Shown here one piece after another: positions 22,245 to 32,412 of a stretch of DNA of 64,000 nucleotides (position 1 is its first letter; each line of letters opens with the position of its first letter). Both the position numbers and the translations under genes were made by a program. A model generated the notes under the pieces. It did not search any database, was not told the DNA's origin, and saw only the letters and a program-made list of their open reading frames with translations. The DNA is from Anthoceros angustus (Eukaryota > Streptophyta > Anthocerotopsida > Anthocerotales > Anthocerotaceae). Location of the stretch: contig VJWM01000187.1 in NCBI GenBank assembly GCA_010909165.1, positions 372,001 through 436,000 on the forward strand, given 5' to 3'.

Positions 22245-23000
22245 ATAATCTAAGGCTCAATTCACGAGCTCTTCCAAACAAAAATTCCCACTTTGCAAAA
22301 ACCATGCATCTATAACGGATGCATGCGGACGCAAAATCGGTAAGTGCTCTTGAGCGTACTCACCGCCACATTACATCGTCGGCAATGCTCTTGGCCGGCA
22401 GTTCCTCGAGATCTTGAGACCATGTATATAACTCCGGTGGCCGGAGCGGATGTAATTTTGTTTTCGAGGCACTCCACTTGAAAAAGCTCTCGCACTTTCC
22501 TTGCATTTCGAACTGGAACAAAAGTCTGCAAAATCCTTGGGCGGATAGCTTTGGGCCAGCGCGGATTTCCTCGGGTCGTGACTCGTCATGACCCTCATTT
22601 CTAGGAGGTCCACCAACTTCCCAACAACCCCTGGTCAAGGCTATAGCTGCAGTACCCAAAGCCTCGTAGATTTCTTGCATTGAGGTCCTTTCTTCTTTAC
22701 AAGCCACGTACATAGCGGCGCCACATCGTCTTCACAACTCCCTTTTCTCAAGACCCTCGCCTTCTTGTACAAGGAACTTGCCAATACACGTGTTGTGCAC
22801 AATTCTCATTCTTCTGCGAGCTCAAATCCTATCAAAGCGGATGTCATTGCCGTGAGTGGGAACCCGTGCATTCGTGTTCCGCGTGTGGATGCAACCCATT
22901 TTCCTTTGCGCTTTGTAGTGCGGATGCAAGTGGTTAGGCCAGCATGGTCGAGCAAGTCATCCGTGTATCGTGGGGCGTCCCTGCTATCTGCTCCATCAAT
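22245..23000 (+). repeat. R unit 2, right part, with a minus-strand ORF
   Basis: Resumes R exactly where 12,486 stopped (ATAATCTAAGGCTCAATTC) and runs to the next unit start. The minus strand reads a 117-codon ORF (22,713-22,360) containing EIYEALGTAAIALTRGCWEV. A related frame exists in R3 (44,229-44,044). A GTGAGT donor follows the ORF near 22,364. I do not recognise the protein. It could be an exon of an ancient gene inside R. It lacks about 190 bp present at the end of R3. Confidence 0.7.
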
Positions 23001-24888
23001 AAATCCACGAGGGCTTTGGACAATGAGTGACTAACACAATGATTGTTTTCTCAAGCAGAGTAAAGAATTCCCGCGGCTTTGGACAACCTTGACACCTTAC
23101 GAGGGCTTGTCCGTTTATGAATATATGTAAGTCGCATCCCTCATTTATATACCCAAGTTTTCCTTGGCCCTTGGGAATCTTCGTGGAATTTTGCATCCGA
23201 AACCCCTAATTACCATGGGCCAAGGAACAATCATCCTTGGATTTCGTCATCCCTTTTTTTACTTCCTTGAGGTTGATTCCGTCCTTGGACTTTGGCCTCA
23301 CAAATTTTTCCACAAAGTTCTTCTTTCTCGAGCAGGGCCTTGAGTCCGCTAGCCTATGCGCCTCGGGGACGCCGGAGTCTGCCGTCCTATTGGCGCACTC
23401 CGGCACACCCGCTGAGCCAAGATGCAGTCCGTCGGCCTACCCGCAGATCGAGCCTCCCACTCCCCAATCGACGTTCTCTACGGTTTAGGGTTATCGGGCC
23501 TACCACTCCAGTCGCCGTCCTTTCGGCCCTCCTGAGACTTCTCACGGTGAGTGCACGATGGCGGTGTCGTGCAATCCCGACCACATGCGGTGAAGCTTGA
23601 GAAACCGTTTTAATTTTTGAAAGTGTTTCGTAGAAAGGGCCTATGTAAATTAGCCTACTTGTACCAAATATCAAAGGCTATCGCGTCAAGCTATGTTGGA
23701 GCTTGAAATGACAACTTGCATGCGAGAAGGAAGCGAAGTCAACCAAGAACAACCTTTAGACTAAACCACATCCTTGTAGGCGGTGAAAACCAAGCGTGGG
23801 ATGAAAACAATCACTACTATTGAAGTTTTGAAAAGGGTGGAGACCCCATTAAAAGCGTTGAGCGTTTTTAGAGGACTTAACTTTCTGAAGAGAAGCTCTT
23901 TTGCCACCAAAATTTTCAAACCTCCTAGGAGCAAAGATTTGCATAGTACTAAATTGCAATCAAGAATGTAGGTCGCTAGAATGAAGGTGGCGAGATAGTC
24001 TAAAATCTTATGTGAAGCAGTCATGTCCATGCACACGATGTTTGATTTAACGTAAGCAAAAATCTTGTCACTAAGGGCGTGGGACGGCGAGTCTTTCAAT
24101 CCATGAAGTCCATCGGCAAACCTTTAACTTGCATGGTCGAGTGTGCATGAGTGTAAGTGTTGTTGGGAATGCGTGTTGGATCTTGGTGGAATGCGATGCG
24201 GATGTATGGATGGGCGGGTCGGATGCATAGGATTCAAACATTGGATTAATGGAGAGTCTCAGTCACGGCGGCTATATCGACTATGTGCGGCGACATACTC
24301 CTCACATCATTCTTGGCACCGGGGACAAACATTTGACCCCTTGGCAAGCATAACAAATTTGGCGTCATAATGCACCAGTCTATTGATACATTTAATTTTA
24401 CGTAGTGAGAAAAAGTCACGACCATCTTGCATGCTAGTATGTGAGCGCACACACACTGAGCTATTTGATTGAAGGCAAGTTCACGGTAGCATAATCTAAG
24501 GCTCAATTCCACGAGCTCTTCCAAACAAAAATTCCCACTTTGCAAAACCATGCGGTACTATAACGGATGCATGCGGACGCAAAAATCGGTAAGTGCTCTT
24601 GGCGTACTCACGCCACATTACATGCGTCGGCAATGCTCTTGAGCGAGGCAGTTCCCTCGAGATCTTCTGGACCATGTATATAACTCAGCGGTGGCCGTGG
24701 GGAGCTTCGGATGTAATTTTTGTTTTCCGAGGCACTCACGGCTTGAAAGACTCTCGCACTTTCCTTGCGCATTTCGAGCACAGAACAAAGCAGTCTTTGC
24801 AAAAATCCTTGGGCGGATAGCTTTGGGCCAGCGGATTTCCTCGGTCTGTGACTCGTCATGCAGCCCTCATTTCTAGGAGGTCCAGGTC
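23001..24888 (+). repeat. R unit 3, left part (longest uninterrupted R segment)
   Basis: About 1.9 kb of R without insertion. It supplies the empty-site sequence for the insertion points of element B (about 24,486) and of the 2.6-kb LTR (about 23,879). It ends at CTAGGAGGTCC, where Gypsy-2 and a short extra segment intervene; R3 resumes at 44,101-44,110. Minus-strand ORF 24,913-24,608 overlaps the homologue of the R2 ORF but is frameshifted. Confidence 0.88.
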
Positions 24889-24889
24889 C

Positions 24890-25079
24890 AGCGCAAGCAG
24901 CGTGACCTCGCAATTTGCCTACCAGCCCTGCTTACAAAGCTAAGTCACTAAACACACTGCGATCTCCTTGGCCTTGGCCGGGAGCAACAATCCTAGCCTT
25001 AATTGTCCTTGGCCTATGACCAAGGGCAAGGCTACAAAAGGTGGGTCACTTTAAGAGGCAGGCCCGAGGCACGGGCAGG
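24890..25079 (+). repeat. Duplicate of the Gypsy-2 LTR-adjacent internal segment, outside the LTR
   Basis: About 150 bp here (ACAAAGCTAAGTCACTAAAC, then CTCCTTGGCCTTGGCC and CCAAGGGCAAGG) repeats 25,728-25,870, which lies just inside the LTR. Its position outside the LTR suggests the remnant of a tandem LTR-internal-LTR arrangement or an unequal crossover. Confidence 0.6.
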
Positions 25080-25702
25080 TGAATCAAGCTGGAAAATTCT
25101 CCCAACGACAATGCAAGCGAACCACAAGAACCTCTAGGAGACAAAGACACGGCGGGGACAGTATGGTGTCTATTAGAACAAGACAAACATCAACAATCCA
25201 GAGAATCCATGGTGCCTACATATATAGGCAAAACCCAGAGTTCTCGATGAAGTGTCCACCGTGTCGATGGTGGGCACTTTATAATCCTACTTTCCTTGGC
25301 CTTGAAATAATAATATTTTATGTTTATGACCTATTCGTCCTTTTCCTTGATTTATGATTTTTATGTATTTTCTAATATAAATCTATCTATATATCGTCAT
25401 TAACCGCGCCTTACATGCATACCATGCATAGATAGCATGCCATGACACATCACACACATGTCCACATACATCACATGTCATCCTTCATCTCCATACGTAT
25501 GCATACATGGCACACATGCATACATGGCATACATGTCATGTGCAGGCCATCCATGGGCCATGTACATGACATCATCAAGCACTTGACGCCGGGGCTTATG
25601 CGAGATGCTCGATCGATATCTAGTCATTTGATTGGGGCTTATGCCGGGATGCTCTAGTATATCCGGTCATAGAGTCTTAGGTGCTCTGTTTCCCATACGA
25701 CA
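25080..25702 (-). repeat. Gypsy-2 3' LTR
   Basis: Aligned with 43,469-44,089 over its whole length. In the plus sense it starts TGAATCAAG and ends near CCCATACGACA. It contains an ATGCATACATGGCACACATG-type microsatellite (about 25,440-25,550) and a TATATAGGC site (25,220-25,228), in a plausible place for the LTR promoter. Confidence 0.85.
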
Positions 25703-27630
25703 TGGTGTCAGCGCGCCCGTATGCATGCCTACCTGCTCTACAAAGCTAAGTCACTAAACACCGCACACTGCGATCTCCTTGGCCTTGGCCGGGGCAACAA
25801 TCTAGCCATAAATTGTCCTTGGCCTATGACCAAGGGCAAGGCTAAAAAGTGCCTAAGAGAGGCCGGGGCCAGCAACCCACAGGAAACTTGGAGGCCTAGC
25901 CACCGGTTTCCCACAAATTGTCTAGACCATCTTGGCCTAGAAAACAAACAACTACTTACCACGTCCCCACCAGCGAGCGTAGCTTGTCCAACAGCGGTGG
26001 TTACGCGAGGAGGAATGGCGTCATCTTGAGATCCTCATCATCGATGGGTCTTCTTGTGCCTCACCTTAATCGTAATCTCGGCGGCTTGAATCCAGAGAGA
26101 TCAACTGTTCTTCCACAAAGCGCTTACATGCATCGATGAAAGGGATGCCATCACATCCGGCATCCATGTCTCATAAGCTTCGTGTTGGATAATTGTAACT
26201 TCGAAGTGTAGATGTCTGTGGCGAGCCTCACGAGCAGTTGAAAGCATTCTTCTCCTCTCGAGTCCAAGCCGGATCAACATGAGGGGTCCTCAATTTGTTG
26301 GTCGAATGTAGCTGAGGCCACCTACCACATGATGCCTGTCCGGATGGTGGAAAACTCGAAACCACTCTTTGAGAAAAATCAAGCGGCGAGGGTATGTGTC
26401 CCCGTCAACGAATTCTGGCAACCTCATCCCATCAAACCATTGATGCATTTGGAAGTGATGCTGCAACTTCCTCCATGCACCCTCGCTTGTCGGGCCAGTG
26501 GCGCTTGTGACCCGGTGGAGCTCAAACAAATCCGGTGTTCCTGGGATAATGCTCCACCCTACTTTCATGATGCTCCTCAACTGATGAAGATGTGAAGCTC
26601 ATCATAACTTCCTGGAATACCGTTCGGTCATCTTGGCGGAGTAGAAGATGCTCCACTTACGCATCTTCATCATCCACGAGGTCCCATGCCTCACAAACCT
26701 TGCTTGAGTTGGCGGTCACACACACGGAGGCACGTTCCAGACCTCCTCGCTTGTTGAGACCTCCTCCATGGCTGAGAAAAGGTGCAACCACAGAATTTTT
26801 TCACGGCGTCTGGCGACAATCATGGTGTACAGGCGCTGCGCTCCTTGCTCAGTGGGCGGTTGCTCACTGCTCACGTGCGAGGCGTGGTGCTCTGCTGCAT
26901 CGACCACCGCTCCTTGATTGGGACCTTTCTCCCAAACTCTTGCGGCTTTCCATGTTCGTAGGATGCTTGCGTGATCGTCCCCTCTTGCGCTTGATTGGTG
27001 GCACTTCCTCTTGGCCTTCACCTTGAATGTGGATAGGGCAAGACTTTTCGCCTTCTCCTATGCACGTGTGACGGACCAGGCGCTCCCCATCCGCTCAAGC
27101 AAAACCACCTTTAGAAACACGGTGAGGAATTCTCAACAGCTTGGTTCTGTGCATGCATCGATATCCTTCGTAGCTCTACCCGCTCCTTGTTTCGGTCGAA
27201 TTAGACCCTTGTCGAAATCGATCCTACATGCCTCATAATCCTCTCTTCACAATTCCTTGCACATGAAACGGCTTCTCAACAACTCTGTCGCCCCTTAGCA
27301 TGTGCGATCCCATGAATTTGGCCCCAAGCATCTTGTGTCCTTCTTCAACTGCTGCACATCAGCTTCTTTGACTTCCAACGTGTGTGAATTTAAGACAACC
27401 ATCGGTACCACCTTCAAAGAGCCACGTTCACACTTAGCACATTACGGTGCTCACATAGCCATTCTCCTTCGGAACCCGTCTTGGTTTGAGGCAAAGCAGA
27501 TGGTAACCACGTTACACATAGCAACATGAATTCTTAAATGGGTTGTGTGCCCACACTCCTCCGGCAACTGCTGGTGGCGTCAGTCGAGGCATTCGTGTAT
27601 CCGGTCGGGCAAATGGCATGGAGCCAAATG
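25703..27630 (-). other. Gypsy-2 region downstream of integrase, ~1.9 kb
   Basis: Lies between the integrase C-terminus and the 3' LTR. Minus-strand ORFs read 27,021-26,716 (101 codons) and 26,580-26,290 (96 codons, including FQMHQWFDGMRLPEF and WFRVFHHPD). I recognise no chromodomain, envelope or other family. It could be a C-terminal integrase extension, an extra ORF, or untranslated sequence. The length is more than most gypsy elements need here. Confidence 0.5.
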
Positions 27631-27639
27631 CTTCATGTG

Positions 27640-28650
27640 TTCCTTGCACCTTCGCCATCTCTTCCTTCAAGTTCAACCACACCTTGCTCACCAACACAAC
27701 TCTCGATAAGCCTCCTGTCAACATCTAACGTGCTTGCGGGCTGTCTTTGCAAGTACGTAATCTCGGATGCAAACTTGCGGGCTTTGGGCTTCCACGAGCC
27801 CCAGCGTATAGCATACCTGGTCCGATCTTTGGGCCAAATTGTCCATAGCCATGGGAAGAATTCTTTGAAATACTTACGCTCGGCTTGAACTGTCCAAGCA
27901 CACATTTGCATCTTTGCTCCATCAAGGATGGAGTAAGTGTCCTTCACCACATTCGGCAACACTGCGTTGCGTCCGAATAACAAAAGTATGGACTGAAACT
28001 TCCAAGAGGCTTGCACACCCACGTGACCCCAACACGATGTAAGGAGCAATTCATCCCAACACTTGGGCTCCACTGTCGGATTTCCTTAGTGCATCCTTGA
28101 AGGTTTGCACTAGCCTTTCGCGGGCCATCGGCTGTGGATGATCCTCGATGTCCTCCACAGTGATCAATGAGACTCTGCCAGCAAGGTCTGAATTCACCTC
28201 GAAACTCGTTACCACAGTGCATGAGCACCTCTGCGGCTCCCAAATCGGTGAGCACACTGCAAAAGCTCTGCGGTGTATGCGAGGTTCTCAGTAACGCCAC
28301 TTCAACCCACTTAGAGAAATGCTCAATCATGACCATGCAATGTCGGTTACCTTGCTTTGTGAGGAAGCTCGGCATAAGGTCGACCATCTAAAAATAGCCC
28401 CACGATTGGTAGGGGTGCAACACCACATCACAGGTGTTAAATCTGCTTTGAGCATCACATGCAGCACTTAGCCACCACCTTCTCGACATCGCATACATCC
28501 ACGGCCGCGTACTCTTCAACATGTGGTGTGTCCTCTTCACACCAAAGTGGCCAAGGGTTTCGTGCACCTTGGTCACTATGCCCACTCTTTCCTCGGGACT
28601 TGGTACTTTCCTTACGAGTTCTCCTTGTGATGTGCTCACCATCTTCCCAT
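27640..28650 (-). pseudogene. Gypsy-2 integrase
   Basis: In minus-strand order: an HHCC zinc finger (HETLGHFGVKRTHH at 28,567-28,521, with a degenerate Cys pair after it), then the catalytic core with MVMIEHFSKWVEV (28,340-28,300), GNEFRGEF near 28,195 and the third acidic region around DHPQ (28,140), then FGRNAVLPNVVKDTYSILD (27,985-27,925). These are standard Ty3/gypsy integrase landmarks. It inserts the cDNA copy. The frame changes several times. Confidence 0.82.
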
Positions 28651-28689
28651 GAGTATCGGCCGCGCCTTGAGTTTAGCCAAGCTGCTTGA

Positions 28690-29110
28690 TCATTCCGGCC
28701 TGCCTTCCTTGACAAGCAGGCTTGAGGATGTCTCCAAACATCCAGCGGACTCTGTCGGCACATGTCCTTCTTCATGATCATCTATCACGGCCATGAGTGC
28801 CATGAAGCTGGGTGCACCATCTGTGCCCCTCATCTCGAGCTCTGTGACATCCTTGTCACTTTCCGGATTTATACGCATTGTGATGTACCTTGCACGCCCT
28901 GCACGATCTCCATATCGTACTCGAGATGGCGGCCGCCCCAGCTAGCTTACCACTCAACTTCATGTTGGTCATGATAATGAAGTGGCTGTGATCTGTGACC
29001 GATTAAAACGCCTTCCATACAGATAGACCACGAAATGCGAATCGCCCATACTGACAAGACACTCTCCCTCATATGAGGAGTAGTTCACTTGAGTTGTTAG
29101 ATCGGCTTGC
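28690..29110 (-). pseudogene. Gypsy-2 RNase H
   Basis: SSYEGECL (29,083-29,060) followed by HFVVYLYGRRF (about 29,030-29,000) is the start of a gypsy RNase H (YEGECLA..W...HFR.YLYGR.F). The expected TDH..L and HNADGLSR-type blocks downstream are blurred by frameshifts near 28,990-28,880. It removes RNA from the replication hybrid. Confidence 0.75.
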
Positions 29111-29149
29111 ATAAGCTATCACTCGCTCAACACCATCGCACCATGTTGT

Positions 29150-30060
29150 GACAACACGCTCCAATTCCGATGCTCCTGCATGAAAGGGTGATCAAAATTC
29201 GGCTGGCCAACATAGGCTTCTCGCCAGCGGTCCAAGATCTTGCCAAGCCAACTCTCGGTCTTGGTCCCATTTCCACATGTCTTTCTTCAGCTCATACAGA
29301 GGTTTACATGTGGGCGAGGTCCTTCATAAACCTAATAGTTCACCAAACCCGGAAGGCTCTAAGAGCAGCTACATCCTTTGGTCTAGGCATTTGCATCACT
29401 GCACCTTAGGTGAGGCATGATGCCTCCTGGTACTATCATGCCAGATCGTCTGGGAAAGCAAACTTGCATTTCTTAGGATGAGCTTTCAAACCCGAGGACC
29501 TCGTAGCAATATCTCTAGATGCTCCATATGTTCTTGATTGTCTCATGAAGACCGGATATCATCTATGTAGCAACGCACAAATGGCGACCTCGATCATTCT
29601 TTGGAAATATATAGAAGCATTTTCTTCAGCATTCTCCCACTCCCAAAGCTGGTCCTTCCCCAGGTGTCTTGCACTTGTCCGCTCTTCAATCACAATTTGG
29701 TTGAAGCAGCGAAGTCCAAGGCGTAAAGAACTTTGCCTTACCTATGGCATCGAAAATCTCGTCAGTAGGCATGGGCGTCCATAGGAGTCACCTCGTTTAG
29801 AGGTCGGTAGTCGCCACACATCCTCCTGTCCTTCCATTCACCGTTCTCATCCTTCTTGAGGTAGGGGCCAGTCCGACATATTGAGAGCTTGATTTTCTTA
29901 TCAACCCGCTCAACAACTCTTGACGTTTGTCAACAATCTCCCATTCTGCGAGCGGCGTGCCTCCTTGAAGACGGCTCTTCATGAGTCGTCACTACTTGAA
30001 CTTGATCTTCTCATACCTACCCTCCTTCCAACGAATGCAAAAGCACCCTTGTGTTTTTCT
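29150..30060 (-). pseudogene. Gypsy-2 reverse transcriptase
   Basis: Motifs in minus-strand order: LAEWEIVDKR and LIRKSSS (29,965-29,880); PLNEV and MDAYPLPT (29,810-29,765); FNQIVIEERTSA (29,705-29,670); WGKDQLWEWE (about 29,660-29,630); CYIDD with the catalytic Asp pair (YIDD codons 29,570-29,559); LKAHPKKCKFA (29,495-29,460); RPKDVAALRAF (about 29,390-29,355). Order and spacing are those of a Ty3/gypsy RT. WGKDQLWEW resembles gypsy lineages I associate with non-flowering plants. Confidence 0.85.
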
Positions 30061-31917
30061 CAAGCATGTTGATGATTTTCTTATCTTCCGGCTCACATCT
30101 TACGCAATGTGCCATACATGAACCTCTTCGTCACACTCTTGGTGGGCGATTCGGTATCCACGGCCATCTTGAATCTCTCCCTGACTCATCTTCCTCTGCC
30201 TTAGGAACCTCTTTATCCTGTAGTTGGAGGAAGGCTTTCGCTTCCCTTGCACGCAAGTTGGAATAAACTGTGCTTACCACACCTCGGGTAAGTCAAATGC
30301 ATCCAAGCATCCCTTGCAGTTACATGCCCATGGTGCGAGTGTCCTTCTTGGCAAAGCCCATCGCTTGCTCGCGTTCCTCAACATTGAGCTCTCAAGCTCA
30401 TTCCCTTCAAATCCGAATCACACCATCTCCTCCCGTGCGAAGGCATAAGATTGCGGTGTGCTCACGAGTTGGCCATGCCCTTCGGCTTCCCCTACTCGAT
30501 TCACGGGGTAAAATGGCAACTTGTCCATCCTCTTCACTGAGCACCTTCCCAACTCTAGGATATCATCCACAACCTTCCGGAGTTGTCAAATTCTGTCTTT
30601 GTCGAGCACCTCCGGTCCAGCCACATTTGTCCGATGCTTCTGCTGTGTGCATATGAGCCACGCGTCCATGATCAACTCATTGCGAACCACGCCCGAATCT
30701 CTTCATACAGGCCCTAACGTTTGTCCATGGACACACATTCTCCGAATGTACCAACATCGTGGATTCGCAATCTGGACTTCTCGCGTGATTAAATGCGAGC
30801 TCGGCCAACACGCCTTCACCTTTGCCTCACTGCTGTCGAAAATGTCTTGCATTCCCATCCGCGATCGGATATCCACGGGCTTGACAAGGCTTCTAGCGCG
30901 CTTCCCCAGCGAGTTCACGCAGGCAGCTGCTCGGCGCCTCGGCGCTTCCGCTCGGTAGTGTTGGATCTTGCGAACACGAATTCGACCCTAGCGCGGAATC
31001 TTCTCATCCTTTTCCACGCAGTATATTGCCGTATCTTGACGCCACGCAACACCGCTTCGCCACTGCGATTCTGGCGAGCTCCAACAAATGGATGCCTTGA
31101 CCCACCTTCCATCGTACTGAGCCGTCGATCGTCGATCTCCGACTTGGCGGGCCTCATACAGGATCGACCTCTCGGGACATGTGTCATGAGATTCCATCGA
31201 TCCTCCTTCCTTTGGTTCTCTCGAACCTCTCGCTTGATCCAAATATTACGGCGCACAACCTTAAGCACACCTTACGCTCTCTTGGCATCTCCGGAGAGGA
31301 TAACTCCCGTTTCCTCCACATCTCATGTCGATGCTCACGAGACCGTGGCAATCATGGCGGCCCGTCATCCTCGTCTGCTCTTGCCACCACTCCTATTCAT
31401 CCTTAGAGGAATTGTGCAACATCGTGAAATCTCCTCTCCACCGAATGGTCAGCAGAAAGCGTGCAAGGGATCAACCCCATGGCGGGACGGTGAGTTCCGT
31501 CACCCCAAGACATCATATGTCTTTGCGTGACCAAACATCTCACTTCAACGATGCCGGCATCCTTCGTGTGCTTCAATTCAATCTTCACGGGCCTCCTCGT
31601 CATTCCCGGTACATTCCTTGGTACTGCGGAGGTGGTGATGTTCACGCGTCGCTCGGAGCGAGCTTGTGTCCATCTGACTTTAGTGCCTCCTGCACCGTGC
31701 TCCCAGTGATTGGATCCGCTCCACGTGTCTACAAGTCGTTCTTTGCATAGCCATCAAAGGTCACGTCCGTGTTATCAATCATGGCAACACCTCCTTCACC
31801 GCTCCTCGCATCGATGCTCGCCACACAACCGCCATACTAGGGAGAGATCCCGCGATTCAAGCTCCTTTCGCCATTCTCGCATGATGTTTTGAAGGTTTTC
31901 ACTCCAAGCCATCAGAA
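30061..31917 (-). pseudogene. Gypsy-2 protease region and C-terminal gag
   Basis: Continuous minus-strand coding potential with frame changes links RT to the element C insertion. It includes RSRMGMQDIFDSSEAKVKAC (30,871-30,812) and REVQIANPRCW. I could not find a clear DTG/DSG protease triad, so the protease is inferred from position. At the left-hand junction (31,917) the minus-strand frame reads MAWSENLQNIMREWRKEL, which continues the gag side found at 41,791. Confidence 0.55.
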
Positions 31918-32412
31918 GTCGCTCTGCCTGGGGCCTCTCGACGCCCATTGGTTTTTTTCGGTAGTGTGTGAATTTTAAGAAAGAGAATCAACTTTGGCCA
32001 TTATTTTACAGATAGTAAATTCATTACAATATAGTAGAAAACATGCCAAGTGGGTGAATATGATCTACCATCAAGGTGGAAAAGAGCACTAGAGTAGAAA
32101 ACATGGCGACCAAGTGAATACCAAAAGGCCTAGTAAAATCGCTTCTAGTAATCCCACCAAAATCGCTAACTGACAAAAACATTTTCGTTAAATAATATTC
32201 ATGCGGATCCGTGATATACAAAACCAACAAAGAACCCTTTTCTTTGCGAGTGATATCCGTAATTGCATGAAATAAATTCAACTAATGAAGAGTAAATACC
32301 AGATAGAGTGAACTCGCTCAACAAGAAACCTACAAACAAAACCAAAATTAGCACCCAAACCGTAATTACGCTGCTACTAGTAAACACTAAAATAAAAACA
32401 TTGATACTCACC

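Noticed and set aside
25442-25560. ATGCATACATGG-rich segment as a regulatory array
   Set aside because: It is a microsatellite inside the Gypsy-2 LTR, present with different repeat numbers in the partner LTR.
26592-27026. Plus-strand ORF of 144 codons in Gypsy-2
   Set aside because: It is antisense to the element's coding strand with no recognisable motif; neighbouring minus-strand frames fit the element better.
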